A stretch of 64,000 nt of DNA from Enterococcus raffinosus (GCF_001886185.1 NZ_JXLA01000013.1:41460-105459), one strand, 5' to 3'; shown: positions 45,371 to 55,502, counted from the first letter of the stretch. Numbers and translations are program-made. The notes: generated by a model from the letters alone, not told the origin.

Positions 45371-45403
45371 TGTATAAAAAAAGACGGCTATAGCCGTCTT
45401 TTT
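45371..45403 (-). terminator. Terminator of the fab/acc operon
   Basis: 12-bp stem (45378-45389 with 45392-45403) with A/T runs on both sides; Ts follow on the minus strand after accA. Confidence 0.9.
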
Positions 45404-45408
45404 GAGGA

Positions 45409-46194
45409 TTAAAATTTACGAAAACGTTGATATCTCTTCTCAATCAATTCTTCTGTTGAATATTGAGAGAGCTCAGTGAGTTTTTCGATTAAAGATTTTT
45501 TCAACATACGAATAATTTTTTCCTCACTTAGTTTTTTACCCCTTAGTGTTTCAGGAATCACACGGTCAATCACGTCCAACTCAAGTAATTCTGCAGCGGT
45601 AATTTTCATTAACTCAGCAGCTTCGTCAGCACGTTTCCCATCCTTCCAAAGGATTGATGCAAACCCCTCAGGTGAAAGAATCGCGTAAATACTGTATTCC
45701 ATCATCCAGACCTCATCAGCCAAAGCTAAAGCTAATGCACCGCCACTTCCACCTTCACCAGTTACGATAGAAATGATTGGAACTTTTAAATCTGACATCT
45801 CTAAAAGATTACGGGCGATTGCTTCGCCTTCCCCACGTTCTTCTGCCTCTACGCCGCAAAAGGCTCCTGGAGTATTAACAAAGCAAATAACAGGACGATG
45901 GAATTTTTCAGCTTGCTTCATTAATCGTAACGCTTTGCGATAACCTTCAGGATTGGGTTGTCCAAAATTACGATCCATGTTCTCTTTCAGGTTGGCTCCT
46001 TTTTGAATACCAATAATTGTGACTGGTTTTCCAGCCAAATTAGCGATACCCCCAACGATTGCAGGATCATCTCCAAAATGGCGATCACCATGGAGCTCTT
46101 GAAAGTCAGTGAAAATTTTTTCGAAATAGTCTAGGCTAGTCAAACGATCTTGATGTCTGGCCAACTTAACAATTTCCCCAGCAGTTAGACTCAT
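45409..46194 (-). CDS. accA: Acetyl-CoA carboxylase carboxyltransferase subunit alpha
   Basis: Transfers CO2 from carboxybiotin to acetyl-CoA together with AccD. The 261-residue protein shows [45 protein letters not shown] and the oxyanion segment [34 protein letters not shown]. It is the last gene of the operon; its ATG overlaps the accD stop by 4 nt. It is shorter at the N-terminus than E. coli AccA, as in other Firmicutes. Confidence 0.96.
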   Translation of the reverse strand: MSLTAGEIVKLARHQDRLTSLDYFEKIFTDFQELHGDRHFGDDPAIVGGIANLAGKPVTIIGIQKGANLKENMDRNFGQPNPEGYRKALRLMKQAEKFHRPVICFVNTPGAFCGVEAEERGEGEAIARNLLEMSDLKVPIISIVTGEGGSGGALALALADEVWMMEYSIYAILSPEGFASILWKDGKRADEAAELMKITAAELLELDVIDRVIPETLRGKKLSEEKIIRMLKKSLIEKLTELSQYSTEELIEKRYQRFRKF

Positions 46195-47060
46195 TCTTCA
46201 CACCAGCCCTTCTGTTGATGAAATGCCAATAATTGCGATAAACGATCTTTCAACATCATTCTTGGAACAATTTGATCAATAAATCCATGCTGTAAAAGAA
46301 ACTCAGCTTTTTGAAAATCGTCTGGTAGCTGTTGACGTATCGTTTGTTCAATTACCCGTCGTCCAGCAAATCCAACTAAGGTTTGCGGTTCGGCTAAAAT
46401 AACATCACCCTCCATTGCAAAGCTGGCAGTAACTCCTCCAGTAGTTGGATCTGTTAAAACAGTAATATAAAGCAGTCCCGCGTTACTATGACGCTTAACA
46501 GCTGCAGAAATCTTAGCCATCTGCATCAATGAGAAGATTCCTTCTTGCATTCGAGCACCACCTGAGGCAGTGAAAAGAACAACAGGTAACTCTTCAGCTA
46601 CCGCCTTTTCAAAAAGCCGAGTGATTTTTTCGCCTACAACAGTACCCATACTTCCCATAATGAAATTGGCATCCATCACACCAATGGCCACTATTTGTCC
46701 ATTGATTGTTGCTTTTCCTGTCAGTACAGCTTCATCCAAGCCTGTTTTTTCCTTCATTGACTCTATTTTTTTTAAATACTCCGGAAAATCGATCGGATTT
46801 CTTTGTTCTAGTTGGTTGTCCCAGTCAATAAAACTTTTTTCATCAATCGTCAGAGCCAATCGTTCCCAAGCACTTATTCGGAAGCTATAGCCGCAATGAG
46901 GACAAACTTTTTCAGTACCAATTTCTTTTTTATACAAGGTACGTTTACAGTTTGGACATTTGGCCCACATATCATCCGGTACGGTTGGCTTCGTTGTTGG
47001 TACACTGTCGCGGTTAGGATTGATTCGAATGTAGTTTTTTTTCTTGTTAAAAAGTCCCAC
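46191..47060 (-). CDS. accD: Acetyl-CoA carboxylase carboxyltransferase subunit beta
   Basis: Partner of AccA. A 289-residue protein with an N-terminal zinc ribbon [29 protein letters not shown] (CxxC...CxxC, about residues 34-56) and a crotonase-fold domain with [21 protein letters not shown] and the [18 protein letters not shown] block. The start is GTG (47058-47060), with AGGAGG 8 nt upstream. Confidence 0.96.
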   Translation of the reverse strand: MGLFNKKKNYIRINPNRDSVPTTKPTVPDDMWAKCPNCKRTLYKKEIGTEKVCPHCGYSFRISAWERLALTIDEKSFIDWDNQLEQRNPIDFPEYLKKIESMKEKTGLDEAVLTGKATINGQIVAIGVMDANFIMGSMGTVVGEKITRLFEKAVAEELPVVLFTASGGARMQEGIFSLMQMAKISAAVKRHSNAGLLYITVLTDPTTGGVTASFAMEGDVILAEPQTLVGFAGRRVIEQTIRQQLPDDFQKAEFLLQHGFIDQIVPRMMLKDRLSQLLAFHQQKGWCEE

Positions 47061-47071
47061 CTATATTCCTC

Positions 47072-48442
47072 CTACTCGCTTTGCTGCCACTCAGGTAAAA
47101 ATGTTTTTTGCAAGAAGCTTGTATCATAATCACCAAATAAAACACTTGGATGACTGATTAAATCCATCTGAAATTCAACGTTAGTAATTACACCATCAGA
47201 AACGAATTCGCCTAAAGCACGCTGCATCTTCATTAGTGCATCAAAACGATCTTCACCATGAACGATGATCTTCGCAATCATTGAATCATAATATGGCGGA
47301 ATTGTCACACCGCTATACATCGCGCTATCTACTCTCAGTCCTAGCCCTCCGCTAGGCAAAAGAAGTGTTTTAATCTTACCAGGAGAAGGCGCAAAGTTAA
47401 ATGCTGGATTTTCAGCATTTATTCGACATTCAATCGAGTGTCCATGAAACTTCACGTCTGACTGCTTCAAACCCAATGGCTCTCCCGCAGCGATTTTGAT
47501 CTGTTTCTTCACAATATCAATGCCTGTAATCATCTCAGTAATTGGATGTTCCACTTGAATTCGAGTATTCATTTCCATGAAGTAGAAATTTCCCTCTTCA
47601 TCTCGAAGAAATTCAATTGTTCCGGCACTTTCGTAATTTACAGCCTTTCCAGCTTTAACGGCAATATCACCGAGCATCTTACGATTTTCTTCACCAATAA
47701 CGACAGAAGGAGCTTCTTCTAAGACTTTTTGATTATTTCGTTGCAACGAACAATCACGCTCTCCTAAATGAATCACATGACCTTGCTGATCTCCCAAGAT
47801 TTGAACTTCAATATGCCGAGCTGGATAAATAATTTTTTCCATATACATGGCATCATCACCAAAGGCTGCTTTAGCCTCTGATTTGGCCGACAAGAAATTT
47901 TTTTCAAGTTCATTTTTCGTAGGAACTTTACGAATTCCTTTTCCACCGCCGCCAGCAGCAGCCTTCAACATAACCGGATATCCGATTTTATCTGCTAATT
48001 TCTCTGCTTCTTCCAGTGTGTCGATGGCTCCGTCACTACCAGGAATTACTGGGACACCTGCTTTTTGCATCAACTGGCGCGCATGAATTTTATTTCCCAT
48101 CGCATCAATAGTTTTTTCGCTTGGTCCGATGAATTTAATGTTGCATTCGGCACACATTGTCGCAAATAAGCTATTTTCAGATAAGAAACCGAACCCTGGG
48201 TGGATGGCTTCGGCGTTCGTCACGATCGCTGCGCTTAGAATTTCCTGCATATTTAGATAGGACTCACTAGAACGAGCTGGTCCGATACAAATCGCTTCAT
48301 CAGCCATCTCGGTGTGCAACGCTTCTTTATCCGCTTCCGAATAAACCGCAACTGTCTGAATTCCTAATTCACGACAGGCACGGATAATTCGTACAGCGAT
48401 TTCGCCACGATTAGCGATTAATATTTTTGAAAACATAGACAT
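47072..48442 (-). CDS. accC: Acetyl-CoA carboxylase biotin carboxylase subunit
   Basis: Carboxylates biotin on AccB using ATP and bicarbonate. The 456-residue ATP-grasp enzyme has KILIANRGEIAVRIIRACRELG, the glycine-rich KAAAGGGGKGIRK (about residues 160-172), HLGERDCSLQRNNQKVLEEAPS and the catalytic EMNTRIQVEHPITEMITGIDIV. It directly follows the fabZ stop. Confidence 0.97.
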   Translation of the reverse strand: MSMFSKILIANRGEIAVRIIRACRELGIQTVAVYSEADKEALHTEMADEAICIGPARSSESYLNMQEILSAAIVTNAEAIHPGFGFLSENSLFATMCAECNIKFIGPSEKTIDAMGNKIHARQLMQKAGVPVIPGSDGAIDTLEEAEKLADKIGYPVMLKAAAGGGGKGIRKVPTKNELEKNFLSAKSEAKAAFGDDAMYMEKIIYPARHIEVQILGDQQGHVIHLGERDCSLQRNNQKVLEEAPSVVIGEENRKMLGDIAVKAGKAVNYESAGTIEFLRDEEGNFYFMEMNTRIQVEHPITEMITGIDIVKKQIKIAAGEPLGLKQSDVKFHGHSIECRINAENPAFNFAPSPGKIKTLLLPSGGLGLRVDSAMYSGVTIPPYYDSMIAKIIVHGEDRFDALMKMQRALGEFVSDGVITNVEFQMDLISHPSVLFGDYDTSFLQKTFLPEWQQSE

Positions 48443-48865
48443 CTATCCAATCATAAAAGTCAGTTCTGCTTCGGCTACTTTTTTGCCATCGACATAGGCG
48501 ATGCCTTTTCCACAACCTGCTGAAGAACGAACTTTTGTTAATTCTACTTCTAAAACTAAGGTATCTCCTGGAACAACTTTCTTACGGAATTTTGCTTTAT
48601 CGATTCCACCGAAATAAGCCGTTTTCCCTTTGAATTCATCCATTGATAACAAAGCAACTGCTCCGGCTTGAGCCATTGCTTCGACGATCAGCACGCCGGG
48701 CATTACTGGTTCGTGAGGAAAATGTCCTTGAAAGAACGGTTCATTAACAGAAACGTTTTTCTTTGCTTTGATACTTTTTCCTGGTTCCAATTCCTCTACG
48801 CGATCAATCAATAACATTGGGTAGCGATGCGGAATAATTTCTTTGATTTCTTCGATCGTTAACAT
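48443..48865 (-). CDS. fabZ: 3-hydroxyacyl-ACP dehydratase FabZ
   Basis: Removes water from 3-hydroxyacyl-ACP. A 140-residue hot-dog-fold enzyme with [39 protein letters not shown] (catalytic His about residue 50, Glu about residue 64). Enterococci commonly also carry FabN, a dehydratase/isomerase for unsaturated chains; the sequence alone cannot fully tell this FabZ from FabN, but position in the fab operon favours the ordinary FabZ. Confidence 0.93.
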   Translation of the reverse strand: MLTIEEIKEIIPHRYPMLLIDRVEELEPGKSIKAKKNVSVNEPFFQGHFPHEPVMPGVLIVEAMAQAGAVALLSMDEFKGKTAYFGGIDKAKFRKKVVPGDTLVLEVELTKVRSSAGCGKGIAYVDGKKVAEAELTFMIG

Positions 48866-48877
48866 GTAGTTCTCCTC

Positions 48878-49348
48878 CTAGCTAATACGAAACAATGGTT
48901 GTCCATATTCAACAACATCTTCATTTTCCACCAAAATCTCAGTGATAGTTCCATCGAAATCACTTGTGATTTCATTCAACAGCTTCATCGCTTCAATGAT
49001 GCAGACTGTTTCACCTTGTTTTACAGTATCACCCACTGATTTATAGGCTTCTTGTTCTGGCGACGGCTGTAAATAAACGATCCCAACGATAGGGGAAGTG
49101 ATTACCTGACCAGTCCCTTTACTTTCAGCAACAGGTATAGACTCTGCTTCCAAGTTTGAAGCTGCTGGTGTATTCGATACTACGGGGGCAACTTCAGTAA
49201 CCTGCTCAGTTTTCACTGGTGCTGCGGTTTGTCGACTCGTTTGATTTTTATTCATGTATAATTCAAAACTGCCTTCCCGTAAATCAAACTCGGTTAGGTT
49301 AGAATCATTAAATTGATTCAACAGTTCTTTGACTTCATTGATCTCCAT
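48878..49348 (-). CDS. accB: Biotin carboxyl carrier protein
   Basis: Carries biotin for acetyl-CoA carboxylase. The 156-residue protein has an N-terminal helix (MEINEVKELLNQF), a Thr/Val/Ala-rich flexible linker (residues 38-75) and a C-terminal biotinyl domain with CIIEAMKLLNEI, Lys about residue 122 being biotinylated. AGGAGG precedes the ATG. Confidence 0.97.
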   Translation of the reverse strand: MEINEVKELLNQFNDSNLTEFDLREGSFELYMNKNQTSRQTAAPVKTEQVTEVAPVVSNTPAASNLEAESIPVAESKGTGQVITSPIVGIVYLQPSPEQEAYKSVGDTVKQGETVCIIEAMKLLNEITSDFDGTITEILVENEDVVEYGQPLFRIS

Positions 49349-49350
49349 TT

Positions 49351-50577
49351 TTAGTCCTCCCAGCGTTTCAAACAGATCACAGCGTTGTGACCGCCAAAAC
49401 CTAGAGAATTACTTACGGCGTAATTTACCGTTGTTTCTTTTGCTTCGTTCACAACAACGTTTGTCTTAACTTCTGGATCTAATTCTTGAATATTTGCGGT
49501 TGGCGGAATAAATTGGTGCTGGAGTGCCATCAATGAAGCAACTGCTTCAACACCGCCAGCTCCACCTAATAAATGTCCCGTCAATGATTTAGTGCTGCTG
49601 ACGTAGGCATTGTCAGTTAAGGCTGTCGCAATTGCCTTACTCTCAGCCACATCATTAGGTGGGGTACTTGTACCGTGAGCATTTACATAGTTTACTTCTT
49701 CTGGTTGAATTCCTGCTTCTTCAATTGCTGCCGTAATTGCTCTTGCGGCACCATCGCCATCAGGAGTAGGTGAAGTCATATGGTACGCATCACATGTGGC
49801 TCCATAGCCTACAACTTCGCCTAAGATAGTTGCACCACGTTTTTGAGCGTGCTCCAATGATTCTAAGACTAAAACACCAGCTCCCTCACCCATTACAAAT
49901 CCATTTCGATCTTTATCAAAGGGGATTGATGCACGATTTGGATCTTCTGAGGTACTTAATGCTGTTAATGCCGCAAAACCGGCGATACCAATTTTATTGA
50001 TACAGGATTCAGCTCCCCCAGCTATGATCACATCAGAATAGCCATGCTTAATATTACGGAATGCTTCACCGATTGAATGTGTTCCACTGGCACACGCAGT
50101 TACAGTACTAGTACAAATACCTTTCGCACCAATCCGTAAAGCGACATTTCCTGCTGCCATATTAGCAATTGCTAACGGAACAAACATCGGAGATACTCGT
50201 GCCGGACCCTTTGCATCCATTTTCAAGACCTGATCCTGGATCGTTCCTAAACCGCCGACACCAGAACCGATCATCACACCGAAACGTTCCATATCTTCTT
50301 CTTCAGTGTTAATCCCGCTCATTTCCATCGCTTCAAGCGCTGAATAAATGGCATACAACGAGTAGGTTTCCATTCGTTTAGTATCTTTTTTAACAAAATA
50401 TTTTTCTAAAGGTAAATCTTTGACTTCACCTGCTAAAGTGACACCTGTTTCACTGGCATCAAAGCGCGTGATTGGACCGAACCCATGATTTCCTTCTTTT
50501 AAATTATTTAAAAATGTTTCTTCATTATTACCAATTGGTGAGACAACACCAAAGCCTGTAATTACGACACGATTCAT
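49351..50577 (-). CDS. fabF: 3-oxoacyl-ACP synthase II
   Basis: Elongating condensing enzyme of type II fatty-acid synthesis. The 408-residue protein has VVITGFGVVSPIGN, the catalytic Cys in TVTACASGTHSIGEAF (about residue 163), the two His in VNAHGTSTPPND and TKSLTGHLLGGAGGVEA, and the C-terminal NSLGFGGHNAVICL. It lies between fabG and accB. Confidence 0.97.
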   Translation of the reverse strand: MNRVVITGFGVVSPIGNNEETFLNNLKEGNHGFGPITRFDASETGVTLAGEVKDLPLEKYFVKKDTKRMETYSLYAIYSALEAMEMSGINTEEEDMERFGVMIGSGVGGLGTIQDQVLKMDAKGPARVSPMFVPLAIANMAAGNVALRIGAKGICTSTVTACASGTHSIGEAFRNIKHGYSDVIIAGGAESCINKIGIAGFAALTALSTSEDPNRASIPFDKDRNGFVMGEGAGVLVLESLEHAQKRGATILGEVVGYGATCDAYHMTSPTPDGDGAARAITAAIEEAGIQPEEVNYVNAHGTSTPPNDVAESKAIATALTDNAYVSSTKSLTGHLLGGAGGVEAVASLMALQHQFIPPTANIQELDPEVKTNVVVNEAKETTVNYAVSNSLGFGGHNAVICLKRWED

Positions 50578-50594
50578 TTTATTCCGTCCTTTCT

Positions 50595-51326
50595 TTACAT
50601 GACCATTCCGCCATCAACGTTCAGTACCTGACCGGTGATGTAACTGTTTTGTGCTAGAAATAGAGCCGCTTTTGCTACATCATCTACACTACCGAAACAT
50701 TTTAAGGGAATTTGACCTTCCATTTGTTCTTTGACTTTATCATTCAGTTCATCTGTCATATCTGTTTTGATAAACCCTGGAGCAATCGCATTGCAGGTAA
50801 TTCCTCGCGGAGCTACCTCTCTTGCTACTGCTTTGGTAAAGCCAATTACGCCTGCTTTACTTGCTGCATAATTGCTTTGACCGACATTTCCAATCAAACC
50901 AACAACACTGGAAAGATTAATAATAACTCCAGCACGTTTTTTCATCATTTTTTTCAAAACCTGCTGAGTCATATTGAAGGTACCCTTTAGGTTAATATCC
51001 ATAACTGCATCGAAATCTTCAGGTTTCATCCGTAAAAGTAACTGATCTTTTGTAATGCCGGCATTGTTGACTAGAATATCAATCGAACCTAAGCACTCCT
51101 CACATTCCTTGATCATGTTACCTGCTTCTTCGAAAGAGCTGATATCTCCACAAATGCTGCTGCATTTCACCCCGAAACTTTCGATTTCCGCAATTTTATC
51201 TGCGGGGATGGCTTTGCGACCATTCAATACAATGTTCGCACCAGCTTCAGCAAAAGCCTTAGCAATTCCCCAGCCAATCCCTCGACTGCTACCGGTAATG
51301 AATACTGTTTTATTCGTTAGTTCCAT
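50595..51326 (-). CDS. fabG: 3-oxoacyl-ACP reductase
   Basis: NADPH-dependent reductase, short-chain dehydrogenase family, 243 residues. It has the cofactor motif TGSSRGIGWGIAKAFAEAG (about residues 11-29), NNAGIT, the catalytic Ser, and YAASKAGVIGF (Tyr/Lys about residues 152-156), with the C-terminal GQVLNVDGGMVM. Its start lies within the last codons of fabD (17-nt overlap) behind AGGAGG. Confidence 0.97.
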   Translation of the reverse strand: MELTNKTVFITGSSRGIGWGIAKAFAEAGANIVLNGRKAIPADKIAEIESFGVKCSSICGDISSFEEAGNMIKECEECLGSIDILVNNAGITKDQLLLRMKPEDFDAVMDINLKGTFNMTQQVLKKMMKKRAGVIINLSSVVGLIGNVGQSNYAASKAGVIGFTKAVAREVAPRGITCNAIAPGFIKTDMTDELNDKVKEQMEGQIPLKCFGSVDDVAKAALFLAQNSYITGQVLNVDGGMVM

Positions 51327-52254
51327 TCGAACCTCCTAAAAAGCTGATTGTGTCTGCCAATGTTTTTACATCTTCTACACGACTAGTCGCAAGTGACCGA
51401 TCAATTTTCTTAATAAAACCAGTCAGCGTTTTTCCAGGACCAACCTCAATCAAACGTTCAATACCAAGTTCTTTTAACGTTAAAACACTGTCGCTAAAAC
51501 GAACCGGTGACATCACCTGTTTTGTTAATAAAGAAATGATTTCATCCTGAGGCATGATCTCCGCAGTAGTATTTGAGATAACTGGTACTTGCATCTCGCT
51601 AAATGAGATTGTTTGTAACACTTCGTTCAACCGTTTGCTAGCTGGTTCCAATAATGCTGTGTGGAAAGGACCGCTAACATTCAATGGAATCATTCGCTTT
51701 GTTCCAGCAGCTTGCAATAATTCTTCCGCTTTTTCAACTGCAGCAGTTTCGCCGCCAATCACAATTTGTTGCGGAGTATTATAGTTTGCTGGTGAAACAA
51801 TTCCGATGGCAGAGGCCTGTTTACAACATTCCTCAATCACTTCTGCCTCAGTATTCATGACAGCTACCATCTTACCACTGCCTGTCGGTGCTGCTTCACT
51901 CATGAATTGCCCACGTTTATGAACCAGTCTTACTGCATCGCTGAATTTTAATGCTTCAGAAGCAACTAAAGCAGTGTACTCCCCTAGGCTTAGTCCTGCT
52001 ACTGCATCCGTTCGAAAACCTTTATCGATTAGCACACGCAAAAAAGCGGTGCTGACTGTTAAAATTGCTGGCTGAGTATATTTCGTCTCATTTAATTGAT
52101 CGTTTTCTTCGAAGCATAAATCTTCCATCGAAAAGCCCAGTAAATCACTAGCTTCTTCAAATGTTTCTTTTACGATTTTCTCCTGCTGGTATAACTCTTT
52201 GCCCATTCCGACATATTGAGCGCCCTGCCCACTGAACAAGAATGCTGTTTTCAT
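51310..52254 (-). CDS. fabD: Malonyl-CoA-ACP transacylase
   Basis: Loads malonate onto ACP. The 314-residue acyltransferase has FLFSGQGAQYVGMGKELY, the catalytic Ser in AGLSLGEYTALV (about residue 91), the malonyl-selecting Arg in VHKRGQFM and the His in VSGPFHTALLEPA. In E. faecalis fabK usually lies between acpP and fabD; here only 64 nt with a hairpin separate them. Confidence 0.96.
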   Translation of the reverse strand: MKTAFLFSGQGAQYVGMGKELYQQEKIVKETFEEASDLLGFSMEDLCFEENDQLNETKYTQPAILTVSTAFLRVLIDKGFRTDAVAGLSLGEYTALVASEALKFSDAVRLVHKRGQFMSEAAPTGSGKMVAVMNTEAEVIEECCKQASAIGIVSPANYNTPQQIVIGGETAAVEKAEELLQAAGTKRMIPLNVSGPFHTALLEPASKRLNEVLQTISFSEMQVPVISNTTAEIMPQDEIISLLTKQVMSPVRFSDSVLTLKELGIERLIEVGPGKTLTGFIKKIDRSLATSRVEDVKTLADTISFLGGSNGTNE

Positions 52255-52274
52255 GATCGTCTCCTAATAGCAGG

Positions 52275-52301
52275 AAAGGCCAGGCCTTACGCCTAGCCTT
52301 T
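52275..52301 (-). promoter_or_regulatory. Hairpin between acpP and fabD
   Basis: An 11-bp stem (52275-52285 with 52291-52301, one G.U) and a 5-nt loop lie in the 64-nt gap. It lacks a clean T run on the minus strand, so it may be an attenuator, a processing or stability element for the abundant acpP message, or a weak terminator. Confidence 0.55.
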
Positions 52302-52318
52302 TCCCGAAATTTTATTAA

Positions 52319-52546
52319 TTAAGCGTTTTGTTGTTTTTCAACGTATTCAACTAAATCTTTCACAGTTGTAATGCCATCTTCAGTTTCGATTTTCACATCA
52401 AACTCGTCTTCGATTTCGTTGATAATTTGGAATAGATCCAAGCTGTCTGCTTCAAGATCTTCTTGGATATTTGTTTCTAATTTTACTTCTTCTTTTTCTA
52501 CTCCTAGTTCTTCTACGATAATGTCTTGGATTTTTTCGAATGTCAT
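52319..52546 (-). CDS. acpP: Acyl carrier protein
   Basis: Carries acyl chains on phosphopantetheine during fatty-acid synthesis. The acidic 75-residue protein has the modification site [18 protein letters not shown], Ser about residue 35. AGGAAA precedes the ATG. It lies between fabH and fabD in the FabT operon. Confidence 0.97.
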   Translation of the reverse strand: MTFEKIQDIIVEELGVEKEEVKLETNIQEDLEADSLDLFQIINEIEDEFDVKIETEDGITTVKDLVEYVEKQQNA

Positions 52547-52598
52547 AAGTTGTTTCCTCCGATAATTTTAAGTTTTTAGTTTTATATTTTTAACAAAC

Positions 52599-53561
52599 TT
52601 ATAGCTGAATCAGCAGGTTGCCCCATGCTAGTCCACCGCCATAGCCTGTCAATACCACTTTTTGATTGCTGTTTAATGATAAAATATTAGCTTCAACAAG
52701 TTCATCCAATAAAATAGGAATACTTGCTGCCGAAGTGTTCCCATAATTCATTAGGTTCATCGGAAACTTCTCAATTGGCTCGTTCATTTTGCGAGCGATT
52801 TTTTCAATGATTCGTTTATTGGCTTGATGCAGAAGATAATAGTCAACTGTCTCCTCACCAATAAATTCTTTCAAACTTTTGGTTACGTCATTTAGGGCGA
52901 AGTTCCAGATTCCACGGCCGTCCATTGATAAAGCCGTACTAGTCTCTGCCTCTTCATGGAAGATATTACTATTTTTGCGATAACCGGAAGTTAATGCATT
53001 GGCACGCTCACCATCCGCTCGCAACATTTGCTTCATTATAGAAGGCTCTTCATTTGCCTCAAGCAAAACACCCGCGGCGCCATCTCCAAACAGAACAGCC
53101 GATGAACGATCTTGCCAATCTAGAAGCTTCGAAGTCTTCTCTCCACCGATAACGATTCCCCGCTTCATTCCACTGCGAACGAAATTTTCAGCGGTTGCTA
53201 ATGCATAAACAAATCCAGCACAGGCAGCCGTTACATCAAATGCCATCGCATGTTTTGCTCCAAGTTGTCCTTGAACCTGACAAGCCACAGAAGGTGATGT
53301 GTAGTCTGGTGACATTGTAGCGACAATAATAAAATCCAAATCCATTGGGTCTATTGCTGCCTTATCAACCAGTTTTTTCGCTACATGAAAGCACATGTCT
53401 GAAGTATTCTCCGCTTCTGCGACGTGGCGCTGCTTGATCCCAGTTCGTGATTGAATCCACTCATCTGAGGTATCCATCCATTCTGCCAAGTCATCATTCG
53501 TCACTACTTTTTCAGGTAAATAACGCGCAGTTGCAATTATTTTTCCGAAGCTCATACTCAT
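52599..53561 (-). CDS. fabH: 3-oxoacyl-ACP synthase III
   Basis: Starts fatty-acid chains from acyl-CoA and malonyl-ACP. The 320-residue protein has the Cys of FDVTAACAGFVYAL (about residue 113), His in YYLLHQANKRIIEKIA (about residue 246) and Asn in MNYGNTSAASIPILLDE (about 276). The start overlaps the fabT stop (ATGA) with GAGGAGA upstream. Confidence 0.97.
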   Translation of the reverse strand: MSMSFGKIIATARYLPEKVVTNDDLAEWMDTSDEWIQSRTGIKQRHVAEAENTSDMCFHVAKKLVDKAAIDPMDLDFIIVATMSPDYTSPSVACQVQGQLGAKHAMAFDVTAACAGFVYALATAENFVRSGMKRGIVIGGEKTSKLLDWQDRSSAVLFGDGAAGVLLEANEEPSIMKQMLRADGERANALTSGYRKNSNIFHEEAETSTALSMDGRGIWNFALNDVTKSLKEFIGEETVDYYLLHQANKRIIEKIARKMNEPIEKFPMNLMNYGNTSAASIPILLDELVEANILSLNSNQKVVLTGYGGGLAWGNLLIQL

Positions 53562-53998
53562 TTGATCTCCTCTAAGTAACTATATAGATTTACTAGCGCC
53601 TTCAAGAAAACCTCTTGCTCTTCTGCATTCAAATCCTTGATGGCACTTTTGACCATTTCATGATGAAAATGCTGATGAACTCGAAAGACTAAGCGTCCTT
53701 TTTTTGTCAAACCTAGTTTAACCACACGACGATCATCCTCACTGCGGATTCGCTCTACATAGCCCTTTTTCACTAAACGATTGATTGATGTCGTCAAGGT
53801 CCCAACTGTTACCAATAATTCCCTGGCAACTTCTGTGGTCGTTTTCTTTTTGTACATCCCGATTGCATCAATGGTGTGCATTTCTGTAATCGTCAAATCG
53901 CTGAATTGTGATTTTTTTAGTTCGTTTTCTTCAATCGACAGAACATCGTTGAAAATTGAAACTAAATAGGTATTTAATTCTTCCCAGTTTCTTTCCAT
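53558..53998 (-). CDS. fabT: FabT-type MarR-family repressor of fatty-acid synthesis
   Basis: MarR-family winged helix protein of 146 residues (LTITEMHTIDAIGMYKKKTTTEVARELLVTVGTLTTSINRLVKKGYVERIRSEDDRR shown in part as the recognition helix and wing). In streptococci and enterococci FabT represses the fab operon in complex with acyl-ACP. It is the first gene of that operon here and two FabT-type boxes overlap its promoter, supporting autoregulation. Confidence 0.93.
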   Translation of the reverse strand: MERNWEELNTYLVSIFNDVLSIEENELKKSQFSDLTITEMHTIDAIGMYKKKTTTEVARELLVTVGTLTTSINRLVKKGYVERIRSEDDRRVVKLGLTKKGRLVFRVHQHFHHEMVKSAIKDLNAEEQEVFLKALVNLYSYLEEIK

Positions 53999-54013
53999 GT
54001 CCTCACCTAATTA

Positions 54014-54071
54014 GTTTGATTATCAAATCATTTGATGTTCAAACTATATCTTATTTTATTTCTGAATGCAA
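54014..54071 (-). promoter_or_regulatory. fab operon promoter with two FabT boxes
   Basis: Minus strand: -35 TTGCAT (54066-54071), 16-nt spacer, -10 TATAGT (54044-54049). The elements AGTTTGAACATCAAATG (minus strand, 54030-54046) and AGTTTGATTATCAAATC (54014-54030) match the FabT/DNA consensus ANTTTGATTATCAAATT and lie head to tail over and just past the -10. Confidence 0.85.
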
Positions 54072-54171
54072 CAATATTTTTCCAATTAACCAAAAATTAA
54101 TGATTAAATCGAGGAGGATTTGACTGATCTACTTTTCAATTTACTTTGATAACCAAAGGAATTTTCCATAT

Positions 54172-54199
54172 AAAAAAAAGCGGGAATCCCGCTTTTTTT
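54172..54199 (-). terminator. Terminator of cfa
   Basis: 12-bp stem (54173-54184 with 54188-54199) with A run and T run around a GC core; it overlaps the cfa stop. The gap 54072-54171 shows no gene. Confidence 0.88.
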
Positions 54200-55361
54200 A
54201 TACATTTCGATGCATTGGAATGTTGTTGTTATTTGGATGAACCAATAAATATTGGATAACATCAATATTGCTAGCTTGGAAGGATGCCGCGCAAGCCTGT
54301 AGATAGAGATCCCACATTCGATAAAAAGCTTCATCTTTTTGCGCAATGACTTTCTCTTCTACATTGTGGAAGTTTTTCGTCCAATGTTCAAGAGTTAATT
54401 GATAATCACGACGGAGACTCTCAAGGTCAATTAGCTGCAGATCATTTTCAGTAATATGACCGACTAATTCAGTTACACCTGGAATATAGCCCCCTGGAAA
54501 AATGTATTGGTTGATCCAAGCATTTTTCGCTCCGCCTTGTTGACGACTAATTCCATGAATCAATGCAGTTCCACTTGGCGCCAAATGATTTTCAACAACC
54601 TTAAAATATTCCTGAAGGTTTTCTGCCCCAACGTGTTCGAACATACCGACACTTGTAATGTGATCAAAAGTCCCTTTTAGATCCCGATAATCCATCAATT
54701 CAACAGATACCGTATCTTCAAGCTTCTCTTTTTTAATAATTTCTTGAATATGTTGATATTGCTCTTCACTCAATGTGATTCCTTTAGCCTTGACCTTATA
54801 TTCTTTTGCGGCAGTCAAAATCAATGTTCCCCAACCACACCCGATATCTAAAAGTGTGTCTCCAGGTTGAATGAACAATTTGTTCAAAATGTGATGTACT
54901 TTGTTAATTTGAGCTTGCTCCAATGTATCCTCTGGTGTTTCGAAATAGGCACAAGAATAAGTTAGAGTACGATCCAACCACATCTCATAGAAATCATTTC
55001 CCAAATCATAATGGCTATGAATATCGTGAGCTGATTGTTTTTTTGTGTGTTTTTCTTTCGGCATCCATTTTTTGAAATTATTATTATGGAAAAATCCGTT
55101 GGCTTGGTTATACACATCGTAAATTAAAGCCTGTAAATCACCTTTGATTTCAATTTTCTTTTCCATGTACGCTTCTCCAAGTGCCAAAGAAGCGTTGTTA
55201 ATTAATTCTTTTACTGGGATTTTTTCATTAAAAATAATCTTGAAAACTACTTCTCCCTCGGAATTTCCATACTCTTTAGTAGAACCATCCCAAAAAGTTA
55301 CTTGAGTTTTTTGTGAAAAAGATGGTTTAAATAATTGATTGTATACTTCTTTATCTAACAT
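54198..55361 (-). CDS. cfa: Cyclopropane-fatty-acyl-phospholipid synthase
   Basis: Adds a methylene bridge from SAM to unsaturated membrane fatty acids, often in stationary or acid stress. The 387-residue protein has the CFA N-terminal domain, [30 protein letters not shown] motif [13 protein letters not shown] (about residues 170-182), [10 protein letters not shown] and [19 protein letters not shown] lies before the ATG. It sits next to the fab operon but has its own terminator. Confidence 0.96.
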   Translation of the reverse strand: MLDKEVYNQLFKPSFSQKTQVTFWDGSTKEYGNSEGEVVFKIIFNEKIPVKELINNASLALGEAYMEKKIEIKGDLQALIYDVYNQANGFFHNNNFKKWMPKEKHTKKQSAHDIHSHYDLGNDFYEMWLDRTLTYSCAYFETPEDTLEQAQINKVHHILNKLFIQPGDTLLDIGCGWGTLILTAAKEYKVKAKGITLSEEQYQHIQEIIKKEKLEDTVSVELMDYRDLKGTFDHITSVGMFEHVGAENLQEYFKVVENHLAPSGTALIHGISRQQGGAKNAWINQYIFPGGYIPGVTELVGHITENDLQLIDLESLRRDYQLTLEHWTKNFHNVEEKVIAQKDEAFYRMWDLYLQACAASFQASNIDVIQYLLVHPNNNNIPMHRNV

Positions 55362-55502
55362 AATATTGCCTCCCTCACCATATCTTCCGACTAAATCTTA
55401 ATTAGTTCAAAAGATTTGCCCTTGGTTGGCGAAAAAAATAGGAAATCCTCATAAAAATATCATCAAAAATTATATGAAACCCTTTTTCTAAAAAGAAAGG
55501 TA

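Noticed and set aside
54104..54346. 80-residue minus-strand frame across the cfa terminator
   Set aside because: It overlaps cfa in another frame and runs through the strong terminator hairpin.
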